Assembly (NCBI GenBank): GCA_965649825.1
Contig: OZ287696.1
Coordinates: 930,001-994,000 of the forward strand
Source of the DNA: Penicillus capitatus
Taxonomy: Eukaryota > Chlorophyta
Length of the DNA stretch: 64,000 bases
Direction of reading: 5' to 3'
A model generated the notes under the pieces. That model did not search any database. It was not told the DNA's origin and saw nothing but the letters and a program-made list of their open reading frames with translations. Positions 1 through 8,992 of the stretch are shown piece after piece. The position numbers and the translations under genes are program-made. Position 1 is the stretch's first letter. Every line of letters begins with the position of its first letter.

Positions 1-1160
1 AACCACATGGATGCCTCTCCAAGTGCTTTCTCACGCAGAAGGCGACAGGCCAGTCGCACAGACCATGGTGCTCCCTGTGTGCCTCGCAAGGAAATCGTAC
101 ATGCATGAGATGACACACCTCATACATAAGCTGATTGGACACGTCATCATCTTTGTGATCGACGAGTGCTACTTTCAAAGGAAGCGTGAGGATGACGTCT
201 CCTTTGTCGATCTCCGAAACGGCGAAGACTCCGCGATCCCCTTTCTCCGATTCGAAAAGGGAGATCTTAGAAGCATCGGTACCGATTTCTGGAACCCCTG
301 GGCAAGCGACTTATTGAAAACCGATGCAGCAGGAAGCTGATAAACGACCATTGAAATGGCACCAACTCCACAAATCATTCAATTCTGCAAGCGATGAACA
401 GCTCGAGGATAAAGCATCGAGTGGTCGACGCCATCGGCGGCACTACGCATCTTCAACGCTTTCGCTCAATGCGATCGACACCGTGCGCTTACCAGTCGTC
501 TTTGGACGCGTCGATCTGTCACGATCTTCGAAATCCATGCCTGCTGAAGGTCGACGTGTATAGCGTGCATTCTGAATCTCTGCCTGTCTTGTCGCGTCGC
601 ACATCTCGCTTTTCCATTCTTTTAGCATGCGTCTGCGTTGCTCCATGATGCTCAAGCCGACGAGTTTTAGAATCACACAGTCGCATGTACCTTCTCTTGT
701 CATTGGTCACACGGTAATCGTTCTCGGCGGTAGGTGCCCCCAACTCAACTTCTCATACGACGACACCCAAGTGGTCACACGCAATTTCCGGCCGCAACGG
801 CACATCTCTCCCTATTTACGTCAGGAGGCGCCGTTGCACGGGAGTACCATGGCCGCGTCGTGGTCCGTGCCGCTGCCGGAGGCGGGGTGGCGGATAAACC
901 CGTGACCACACCGGACAAGAGCAAACAGTACAACATCTTTGCCTCTCGATTGTCTTCCTCACTCATTGTGACATATCAGGAAAGGAACGAGTCGCAGGCG
1001 ACCGCCCATTTATCGCGTTCTTCTCCATAACGATAACTACAACAGCCGGGAGTATGTTGTCCGGGTGTTGGTGAAAGTGATCGACTGCCTAAGCCTCGAT
1101 GATGCTGTCAACGTCATGCAGGTTACACAGCAGTCAATAGAAAAAGAGCTATTGATATAA
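1..1160. other. Unresolved left flank, possible minus-strand gene fragment
   Basis: No confident gene is seen here. The minus strand between about 740 and 175 has stretches with a coding-like, charged composition (for example RRMLKEWKSEM near 630-600 and FSNRRKGIAESSPF near 270-230). Candidate short introns exist, about 58 nt near 682-625 and 62 nt near 447-386, but no consistent start, stop or family match could be assembled. Plus-strand open frames in the same stretch look like shadows. From 740 to 1160 I see nothing identifiable. Confidence 0.2.
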
Positions 1161-1650
1161 TGTGTGAGATCAGGTGGCACATGTCAGCGGAATTGCTCTG
1201 GTGACAGCCTGTGCTCAAGAAGAGGCCGAGACCTACTGTCAAGGACTGAGAAACAATGGACTAACGTCCACGATCGAGCCAGATGGGGGTTCTGGTGGCG
1301 GTGCAGAGATCTAATCATAAACATTGCGATGCAGATTCTGAGACGTGTCGATGAATACTAATCTGCCCTTGTACAACAAATACGCACCACTTTTGAGAGG
1401 ATGATGAAATGGAAGCGATACCTCCTCGCACTGAACACGACTCATTTGCGTCATCAATTGAACGACGTTTGTCAGAGAATGGTTTCGAGAGTCTTCTGCC
1501 ACTGAGATCGATAGACGTAGAACATTCGGTGTTCCTTGTGGGGGGTCCAGAATCGGCCACGATTGAACAGCGTCGTTCAGAAAAGAGAGTGAGTGATCGT
1601 CTCCCGAAGGAATGGAAGTCGCCTTTCTATTCTTTCTGTCAAGACCATCC
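1161..1650 (-). pseudogene. Decayed 3' end of the ZC3HC1-like gene
   Basis: This stretch is a diverged copy of 11463-11930, which is the 3' end and downstream flank of the ZC3HC1-like gene. On the minus strand the relic reads SLSFLNDAVQSWPILDPP where the intact gene reads SLSFLNDPVRSGPILNPL. The terminal stop-codon context is also shared. The plus-strand motif tgtgagatcaggtggcacat at the outer end occurs in both copies. Only the C-terminal tail is present, with no zinc-finger part and no start, so it is a truncated duplicate. It runs directly into cassette A: the first bases shared with copy B (1611 onward) lie inside this relic. Confidence 0.75.
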
Positions 1651-1753
1651 ATACATCTTACCTACATAACCGAATTGTCTTTGTGAAGTGTCGAGATGTC
1701 CGACGATCAGTCTTGGTTAAAAACGAGGGTCATTGGGTGTTTGGGTTCAGAAA

Positions 1754-1945
1754 ATGGATGGCTTTGAATCTTTGTATGACGATATCGATCGCGGACCGTT
1801 GGCCGTTCGACATTCAGCTTTAGGCAGCTTCGTGAGATCTGCGTCTATCGAACAACAGCTGCTTTCGAAAAGATCCACTGTCTGTCCGTCAATGTTGCCG
1901 ACCATCCCTTCGGCTAGCGTCTTGCCTAAGAAGACAGAGTGGTGA
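1754..1945 (+). CDS. Short upstream open frame, hypothetical (63 aa)
   Basis: An ATG-started frame encodes a 63-residue peptide beginning MDGFESLYDDIDRG. The copy at 34747-34938 is preserved with only three residue changes, but copy C lacks this region, so conservation is no test of function because the duplication is recent. The SLYDD start is faintly like the N-terminus of the splicing factor RBM17/SPF45, but nothing else of that family is present. It could be a 5' exon fragment, with a possible donor after its stop context (gtggtgatc), or chance. I cannot assign a function. Confidence 0.25.
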   Translation: MDGFESLYDDIDRGPLAVRHSALGSFVRSASIEQQLLSKRSTVCPSMLPTIPSASVLPKKTEW

Positions 1946-3102
1946 TCTCCACATGACTCGGGTAGCGAGCAGTGGCGAACGAATGACACACAACGAGTGC
2001 CTCTCGTCGGCGGTGTAGTCACGGCCGGCAACACATGTCGATGCGTCAAAAAGAGCATAAGCCGGTTGGTTTCTCCGCAGACGGCCAAGTTCTCGTAGAA
2101 AGGCAGAGACTGCACAGAAAACCTTCGTCGCACACGACTACTTCTTGCGGGGCATCCTCACGATGGCTGTAGCTCCGAGTGTCGCAACGTCGACTGCGGA
2201 CGACAACAGACTCCATTCGGCCTCTTTCAGAATCACCACGCACATCCTTTCGATCGAAGAAAGACATCTGGCCGCTCTAGCTGCATGCAGCCTTTGCTTG
2301 ATCGCCATCGTTCGTGCCGTCTGGCATCCGGCTTATATTCGATATACTTCTCTTGTAGCATTACAGCGAGATCCGGATCTCCAAAGCACTGTTTCCCGAA
2401 CTCAGCCTCTTTCACTTACTGTTCTGGGTAAAAGCAAGTCACCGCCGGCTTCGCAGTCAGAAGAGTCTGCTCAGCCAGTGCAGACCGAGCGAATTTCATT
2501 GGCCGTCGCCAGCCTCAGCATCAAACACTCGACGCCGTGCGCGAACCGAACTAAAACCACGGGTCCACGGCCGTCTGGTTGTCGCAGATCAGCCGGCCGT
2601 TCGGTTCTGCCTTCCATGTCCGGAGGAGTTAGGTCAACCGACAACTCCAGAACCGATTCGCGTTACACCGTCGCAAGCGCTCTCGCGACGGCGTTCGCTG
2701 CAGAAACGTCCGAGACAGACGGCCGCCATCACGAAGAGTCCTTGCTGCTTCTTCGACAGAAAACCCCTGCATCTTCTCTCTGCTCAGGCGACGTCGAGCC
2801 GACTCGAGCGGTTCGCCGTTCGCAGATTCGCGCTGAAACGGTCGCGGAAACGCATGCGCGTTACATCTACTGTTACACCTAGAGGAGAACATCCGGACAT
2901 ACTGTAGACAATCTCACCTGTAAAAAACTCTGCACAGCTTACGAGAACGCTCTCCCGCTCGCATCTCGCGTCCCGACGACAGAATTCTGCGTTTCCGGCC
3001 CTTGGGCAGCCATCTCTTCGGCCGTCGGCGCATGCAGCCGCCGCCAAACGACCACAGTTAGCAGCCGCCAACCACATGCCGCGAACGACAACCGAGGCGG
3101 CC
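1946..3102 (+). promoter_or_regulatory. 5' flank of proline-rich gene, copy A
   Basis: This 1.15-kb stretch holds only open frames without family resemblance. The part from about 2220 onward is recognisable in diverged form upstream of copy C (about 46440-47300). Shared blocks include cgattcgcgttacacc (near 2655 and 46875), motifs of the type gcatgcgcgttaca (near 2853 and 47066) and the ggcggcctataaaggtcctg core. Patchy conservation across diverged copies suits an extended promoter or 5' regulatory region. The long plus-strand frame 2145-2882 is judged a shadow because it is not kept in copy C. Confidence 0.45.
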
Positions 3103-3108
3103 TATAAA
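3103..3108 (+). promoter_or_regulatory. TATA box of proline-rich gene, copy A
   Basis: TATAAA sits in the block ggcggcctataaaggtcctg, 97 bp before the ATG at 3205. The block is identical in copies B (36095) and C (47302), although the surrounding sequence of C is strongly diverged, so it is the best core-promoter candidate. Confidence 0.7.
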
Positions 3109-3204
3109 GGTCCTGTCGAAGCGCCTTCCGCACTCGAGTTTCCGAGTTCTGTTTCTGCTTCCGGCGACCTTTGCTACTTTCTTCGACGACCGACTTCCAC
3201 GAAG

Positions 3205-4391
3205 ATGTCTGATACCAGAATGAACACCGAGGCCGATTACGGCTACCCAGACAAGCCGTAAGTCTTTTACCCACGCTTCGACGCGTCGCGCGCCTCAGAC
3301 CTCCTCGACTGCGGCGCTGGACGATCACCGTGCACATGGATGCGTCCAGCGCCACAATCCGAACGCATGCGGTCGCGTGCCTCCGAGAACGCGCAGCTGT
3401 CCTGTTCTTCGACAGGTCTCTAACCTGCGTCTGTGTTTAGGTTTTCGCAGGTCACGCTCCGGGAGGTCTTAAGCGACAGACCTCCCCGGGCGTTCGAGGG
3501 AATGGATGAGGCCGAGCGAAGGCAGTTGTATTGGGAATTAAAAGCCCAATCAACTGCCTTCAGGGGACAACAACTGCTCGAAGAGCAGGCCCCTCCTGTG
3601 CGGTTCGGTCCCAATAGGGACCAGACCGCACAGGCTCGGCCCGGACGGCGGGCGAGGGTCCTCTCTGCCGATGAGAGGAGAGCGCGGTTGGCCCAACAGG
3701 GCCAGCCTGCTGCTCCGCCGCCTCAGGCGCGCCCCGCATCGCCGCCTCCTGCAGCCTCCCAGCCACAGACATCATCGCCGCCGCCGCCGCCGCCAGCCGA
3801 GGCGTCACCAGCAGCCTCTCATCCGACAGCCCTGCCAGCGGCACCCCAGACGAGCGCGCCGCCGACCATGGAGTGGTCACCTGCGCAGCCAGCCACTCCT
3901 CATGTCCAACCTGCTGCGCCGCCTCCGGCATCATCACAGACGCCCAGTTCAGCCGCCATGGAGTGGTCCGCCTGTCCTTCCCCGCAGCCAACCCAGACGA
4001 TGTCCAATCCAACCACCCAGCCATTCAAGCCGCCGCTCTTCCCCCCTCGCCCGCAGGTGTTTTGCATACCTGCATCCCCTCCTCCTATCATCCCCTCACG
4101 TCTTTTTAAGTTTTCCTTCCCCTTTTTTCCCCCTCCCTTTCCTGCACGCACCTCCCAATACTCCCTACCTTCTCAACCTCCAATCCCCCCTCGTCCTTTC
4201 ATCCTTTCTGTCCGATATCCTGGCATCCCTCCCAGACCATACTTCTTATCTGGCGAGTGTGTGAGCTTGGGTCCTGCGATTCCTCAGCGCCTTTTCTTCC
4301 TATCAGGCGAATGTGTAAGTCACTTTTTTGTTTCCTTCTCTCTTTTGATGTGCTTTCTGTGTAGGTTTATGTTGAAGGTTGGTCTGCCTGA
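3205..4391 (+). CDS. Proline-rich cassette protein, copy A (317 aa)
   Basis: Three exons are read: 3205-3257, 3441-4314 and 4365-4391. Introns of 183 and 50 nt have GTAAGT donors, and the joined frame is exact. The acidic, tyrosine-containing N-terminus (EADYGYPDKP) is followed by QVTLREVL, a basic segment (ARPGRRARVL, DERRARLAQQ), a long Pro/Ala/Ser-rich region and a C-terminal Pro/Phe-rich part with two FLSGEC repeats. Exon 3 adds only eight residues before the stop. The N-terminal third is conserved in copy C in spite of many silent and loop changes, which argues for a real protein. No signal peptide, membrane segment or known family is recognised. The start is the only ATG joining the conserved exon 1, 97 bp after the TATA box. 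Function is unknown. The exon also encodes a series of RNA stem-loops, listed separately. Confidence 0.7.
3313..3353 (+). other. Hairpin in intron 1, copy A
   Basis: ggcgctggacg (3313-3323) pairs perfectly with cgtccagcgcc (3343-3353) over 11 bp with a 19-nt loop, inside intron 1. Copy B is identical. Copy C has a much longer stem at the matching place (47458-47570). Confidence 0.7.
3461..3710 (+). other. Run of stem-loops within exon 2, copy A
   Basis: At least six consecutive stems can be drawn. H1 is 3461-3469 with 3478-3486 (9 bp). H2 is 3521-3535 with 3545-3558 (14 bp, one bulge). H3 has an outer stem 3562-3566 with 3590-3594 and an inner stem 3574-3579 with 3583-3588. H4 is 3596-3612 with 3617-3633 (17 positions, AATA loop, one mismatch and one wobble). 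H5 is 3659-3665 with 3673-3679. H6 is ggccc/gggcc around 3690-3704. The homologous exon of copy C forms stems at the same places with different paired bases. Pairing was done by eye, without a folding program. Confidence 0.7.
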
Positions 4392-4789
4392 GGGCATCTT
4401 TCTCCACATTTTTGAACGCTGTTTTCTCTCTTTGCTGAAAAATTTTAAAAAAACAAAAAGATTCATGGGCTGTTTTCTTTTCTTCCTGTTTCTGCCAATC
4501 CACCTTCGCTTTGTTGTGGATGGCTGTGTTTGCTGTTTTTACGTGTTGGCTGTCAACAGCTCATCAGCTGTTTTGTACATGGAGCGTGTCGTTTCTTGAT
4601 CTGCTGTTTTGCTCGGCTGGAGGATGGAGACTGGGGTGTGCCACGTACTCTCTGTTTTTTACCTGGGATGGCTGCTAGCGTCGTTCTACTTGTCATTTTT
4701 GCTGATTTGGAGGCCGCCATGTCTATTTACCTGCTGTCTGGAGCTGCCACGTCCGATTTGGCGTTTTGATGCATAGAAACTGGAGTGTC
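4392..4789 (+). other. Spacer between stop codon and hairpin array, copy A
   Basis: This is T-rich sequence with an A-rich tract (aaaaaaacaaaaagat near 4448) and the block ccaccttcgctttgttgtgg (4500-4519). Both occur at the same place in copies B and C. It is probably the proximal 3' untranslated part of the cassette transcript. No gene is seen. Confidence 0.5.
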
Positions 4790-7482
4790 CGACTCACTGT
4801 ATTGCTGCCTGGAGGATCCCATCTGCTGTCTTGCTGCTTGAAGCTGCCGTACCTCACCTGCTGCTGTGCTACTGGAGGCTGCCGTTTCTCACATGCCGCC
4901 TGACTGACCAGAGGCTGCCACACCTCACCTGCTGCTGTGCTACCAGAGGCTGCCATACCTCACCTGCTGCTGTGCTACTGGAGACTGCCGTTTCTCACAT
5001 GCCGCCTGACTGACTGGAGGCTGCCATACCTCACCTGCTGCTGTGCTACTGGAAGATGCTGTACCTCACCTGCTGCCTGACTGCCCGGAGGCTGCCTTGT
5101 CTTACCTGCTTTCCGCTGCCCAAAAGATGCCATCTATTGATGTTCCCGTGCGGAGCTGCCGTGTCCGATCTGCTTATCTTACCGCCTGGAGACTGGAGTG
5201 TCCTAACATGCCGACTGCTCATCGAACGCTGCCGAGTCTCTCTACCCGATTCCTTGCCGACTGGAGGCTGCAGTTCTTTCTTTCTACCGTCTGCTGCCTG
5301 GAGACTTCCTGGTCTGTCTACCTGCTGCGTGGTGTGGATGGAGGCCGCAGTCGACCTCGTTCTACCTGCGACATCGCTGCCCAGAGGCCACAGTCGTTCT
5401 GCATGCAGTCTCGCTTCTTATGTGGGCCCAGTCGCCATACATGCCGCATTGCTTTAAAAGTCTGTGGTCGTTCTTACTGCTGCCGTACTGACAAGAAGAT
5501 GAGGAGTCTGTCTACCTGCCGCTTTACCATGGATGCAAGGCGACAGTCGCCTTCACTGTTGCCTTGGAGTCAGTGGATTCCGCAGTCACTCTACCTGCGA
5601 CCGCGATGCCCGGAGGCCACAGTCGTTCTGCATGCTGCCTTGATGTGAATGGAGGCCGCAGTCCTTCTACCCGCTGACCAGTTGCCCAGAGACCGTCGCC
5701 ACCCTACCTGTCGCCGTGCTGACTGTAAGATGTTGAGTCAGTCCACCTGCTGCCTTAACGATCATTGGAGGCGGCTCTCATCCTACCTGCTGCCTCCCTC
5801 GATGTGGATGCGAGGCGGCGGATGACTGCTGCTTCGACGAGAACTGGGGTCGCAGTTGACCTACCTGCCGCCTCAACGACAACTGGAGGCGGCAGGCGTT
5901 CTACTTGCTGCTCGCTGTGGATGCGAGGCGGCAGTCGACCTACCCTGCCTCCGCGAAGACAACTGGAGGCCGCAGTCGTCATACCTGCCGCAGAAGCCCT
6001 GCTTGCTGCCTCGCTGTGGATGCGAGGCAGCGGATGACTGCTGCCTCGACGAGAACTGGGGTCGCAGTTGACCTACCTGCCGCCTCAACGAGAACTGGAG
6101 GCGGCAGGCGTTCTACTTGCTGCCTCGCTGTGGATGCGAGGCAGCGGATGACTGCTGCCTCGACGAGAACTGGGGTCGCAGTTGACCTACCTGCCGCCTC
6201 AACGAGAACTGGAGGCGGCAGGCGTTCTACTTGCTGCCTCGCTGTGGATGCGAGGCGGCAGTCGACCTACCCTGCCTCCGCGAAGACAACTGGAGGCCGC
6301 AGTCGTCATACCTGCCGCAGAAGCCCTGCTTGCTGCCTCGCTGTGGATGCGAGGCAGCGGATGACTGCTGCCTCGACGAGAACTGGGGTCGCAGTTGACC
6401 TACCTGCCGCCTCAACGAGAACTGGAGGCGGCAGGCGTTCTACTTGCTGCCTCGCTGTGGATGCGAGGCAGCGGATGACTGCTGCCTCGACGAGAACTGG
6501 GGTCGCATTTGACCTACCTGCCGCCTCAACGAGAACTGGAGGCGGCAGGCGTTCTACTTGCTGCCTCGCTGTGGATGCGAGGCAGCGGATGACTGCTGCC
6601 TCGACGAGAACTGGGGTCGCAGTTGACCTACCTGCCGCCTCAACGAGAACTGGAGGCGGCAGGCGTTCTACTTGCTGCCTCGCTGTGGATGCGAGGCAGC
6701 GGATGACTGCTGCCTCGACGAGAACTGGGGTCGCAGTTGACCTACCTGCCGCCTCAACGAGAACTGGAGGCGGCAGGCGTTCTACTTGCTGCCTCGCTGT
6801 GGATGCGAGGCAGCGGATGACTGCTGCCTCGACGAGAACTGGGGTCGCATTTGACCTACCTGCCGCCTCAACGAGAACTGGAGGCGGCAGGCGTTCTACT
6901 TGCTGCCTCGCTGTGGATGCGAGGCAGCGGATGACTGCTGCCTCGACGAGAACTGGGGTCGCAGTTGACCTACCTGCCGCCTCAACGAGAACTGGAGGCG
7001 GCAGGCGTTCTACTTGCTGCCTCGCTGTGGATGCGAGGCGGCAGTCGACCTACCCTGCCTCCGCGAAGACAACTGGAGGCCGCAGTCGTCATACCTGCCG
7101 CAGAAGCCCTGCTTGCTGCCTCGCTGTGGATGCGAGGCGGCGGATGACTGCTGCCTCGACGAGAACTGGGGTCGCAGTTGACCTACCTGCCGCCTCAACG
7201 AGAACTGGAGGCGGCAGGCGTTCTACTTGCTGCCTCGCTGTGGATGCGAGGCGGCAGTCGACCTACCCTGCCTCCGCGAAGACAACTGGAGGCCGCAGGC
7301 TCCCTACTTGCCGCAGTCGTTGTACCTGCAGCCTCGCTGTGGATGCGAGGCGGCAGTCGACCTACCCTGCCTCCGCGAAGACAACTGGATGCGGCTGTCG
7401 CACTACCTGCGACCTCGATGCCCGGATGCCGCAGTCCACCTACCTGTTGCCTTGCCGAGTTGTGAGGCGGCTATCGCCGACC
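4790..7482 (+). repeat. Hairpin minisatellite array A
   Basis: Tandem degenerate units of about 35-40 bp fill this stretch. The 5' part uses units like ctgctgtgctactggaggct. The 3' part uses longer hairpin units. Between about 6007 and 7231 a higher-order 114-bp unit of three subunits recurs almost without change at 6007, 6121, 6334, 6448, 6562, 6676, 6790 and 6904, with 99-bp variants at 6235 and 7018. Subunit 1 forms a perfect 10-bp hairpin (6119-6128 with 6136-6145). Subunit 2 forms an 11-bp hairpin (6076-6086 with 6098-6108). Because 114 and 99 are multiples of three, long open frames arise in several frames (for example 5905-7524). I treat those as a by-product. Confidence 0.9.
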
Positions 7483-7534
7483 GTAAGTCCTTCTTTCGCA
7501 AGCAGACGGTCTCTCACTCTTTAATTGCATACAG
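7483..7534 (+). other. 52-nt intron ending the array, copy A
   Basis: A GTAAGT donor follows gccgacc at the end of the array, and an acceptor ttgcatacag precedes actttgtggcg. Locus D has the same arrangement with the same length (56659-56710) and a GTGAGT donor. Copy C retains a GC-AG version (52364-52411). The shared intron with matching flanks indicates that the array lies in a spliced transcript. Confidence 0.6.
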
Positions 7535-7750
7535 ACTTTGTGGCGTAGTGGGCATCTGTTCTTCCCTGCATCACAACTCAAAACTTTTCACCTGTCGGCA
7601 CACTATTTGAAAGAGTGACATTTTACAAGCTTCTTTGATATATACCGTTGTAACGCTTTCAACAGTACAACACACTTGTCTAACACTATTTCCTACTGAA
7701 CCACACTTTTAAAAAGGAGTGACATTTACAAGAATTGTCTAAGCAGTCGA
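7535..7750 (+). repeat. Terminal exon and AT-rich direct repeats, copy A
   Basis: The terminal exon begins actttgtggcg. Two copies follow of a roughly 105-bp AT-rich repeat carrying gagtgacatt-tacaag (near 7613 and 7717). Locus D has three related copies, and B and C keep one each. This probably includes the 3' end of the cassette transcript, although no clear polyadenylation signal was identified. Confidence 0.5.
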
Positions 7751-7936
7751 TTCCTGTTTTCGTTACATAGCGTGTTATATGATTCGACGACAGAACGCCA
7801 AGTCATCAACTCCTCCCTGACTGTTGTCGAGGCTATCGCAAGACGCCCTTCGTCGTTAACTCGTCGCCGTCTGCATGGCCAAGTCGTCTGAAATCCACAG
7901 ATCTCTTCGGTGCACTCGCCTCCGCCGACAGATAGA

Positions 7937-8240
7937 ATGGACGCCGACTCCGACAAGGCGCCGTCGACTAAGGTGCCTAAATTCATCAAGCACGGCGCGG
8001 CGTACGACCGTGGATAACTGCTCAGTTCTTCGTATATCGAACAGTTGCCTATTGGCACTGCTAACGCCACAATGCCGTGCTTCTCTTCGAAAGGCTTGCA
8101 CTCAAGCGTCGGGTGTTCAAGTAGTGCACGAGATGTCGGAAGCGTGGCGGCGGATGAGAATAGACTTATGGCGGTTGTGTCAACGAAGTGTCGACGGGAG
8201 AGTGGAAAACGAGAACCCTGTCGATGTGCCGGACACTTGA
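7937..8240 (+). CDS. Small hypothetical gene, copy A (86 aa if spliced)
   Basis: One model joins 7937-8001 and 8045-8240 across a 43-nt intron to give an 86-residue protein containing STKVPKFIKHG and a Trp/Arg-rich segment (MSEAWRRMRIDLWRLCQR). The unspliced alternative is a 121-codon frame from ATG 7875 that shares only the C-terminal part. The VPKF.KH motif recurs in decayed copies at about 41600 (B) and 52730 (C), and in an open frame at locus D (57199-57617) whose sequence diverges afterwards. The family is not recognised. Copy A may itself be truncated relative to D. Confidence 0.3.
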
Positions 8241-8992
8241 GCAGTTAGCTTGCCCTTTCAGCTTGCAAGTCGATTCGCAACGCCGCAGACCATGTGTCGT
8301 TTGGTACTGGCTACGGCACGCCCCCCCCCCCCCGAGGCAAAATAAAAAGTCGCTGCTTGTCATCGACGGCAGATGACCGCCTCGAGGACATGTGCGGGAG
8401 ACGAACGATCCTCTCTTCGAACTTTCTACATAATGCGTCGCCTAAAACTCGGCGTTGACTCTTCCCGCCGTTCGAGGAGTGCACGCATCAGAATCCGTGC
8501 CGCTTTTCAGGGTAAAGAAGCGCGTGCATACATTGGCATCACGTACGCGCCGTTTTCGTTCTATCGCCTTGGTAACTTTGCAGTTCAAGCAAAGAGAAAC
8601 AGACGAGGAACATGGAAGACCCCGACGGAAGACGAACAAATGTAAGAACAATGCGAACTCTAAAGTGGCCGTAGTCGCAGAGGCGGTCGAGAGCAATGCC
8701 TCCAGGAATGCTTGCTTGTTTGATAGCTTAGATGACGTGAACTCGCTGCTGTTGTGCCATTCGATGCATCGATCCGCTTTTTTACTGCTCGCACTTTAGG
8801 CGTATCTCTTCGATCTAGATGAACTGCCTCGCGACGACCCGCGTTACTCATGTTCGACGGACCCCTCTAACGAGTCCTGCACAATTGATCGCCATTCAGC
8901 CGTTCTAACAACGATATCGAGGTCGACGCCTCTCTGCGTCTCGTTTGTTAGATTTCGGTAGATCGTCAGAATGACATTTGCACTCGCGTTAA
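8241..8992. other. Intergenic region with a C13 tract
   Basis: A run of 13 C lies at 8321-8333. The remaining sequence is related to 41900-42600 of copy B but is too decayed there to judge coding potential. Short open frames on both strands show no family resemblance. Confidence 0.4.

Larger units (their letters stand above)
1611..4045 (+). repeat. Segmental duplication, 5' half of cassette A (near-identical to 34603-37036)
   Basis: From aatggaagtcgcctttct at 1611 to ccgctcttcccccctcgccc near 4045 the sequence is almost identical to 34603-37036, with only scattered substitutions and a few small indels. The unit carries a short upstream open frame, about 1.2 kb of 5' flank, the TATA promoter, exon 1, intron 1 and most of exon 2 of the proline-rich gene. 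Downstream of about 4050 the two copies stop being near-identical, and copy B instead follows copy C. The high identity points to a recent duplication or gene conversion. Confidence 0.9.

Noticed and set aside
2145-2882. 245-codon plus-strand open frame upstream of the proline-rich gene
   Set aside because: It overlaps the conserved promoter flank, is not kept in copy C, and has no domain character. It is best read as chance.
3433-4599. Unspliced 388-codon reading of exon 2
   Set aside because: It starts upstream of the intron 1 acceptor without an ATG and runs through intron 2. All three copies share the splice sites, and the spliced product is more consistent between copies.
4790-7482. CRISPR-like array
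   Set aside because: Units follow each other without unique spacers of constant size, variation is spread over the whole unit, and the context is a eukaryotic intron-bearing locus.
7875-8240. Small gene as a histone-fold or Tctex-type protein
   Set aside because: Similarity is limited to general helix composition. No diagnostic motif is present, so no family name is given.
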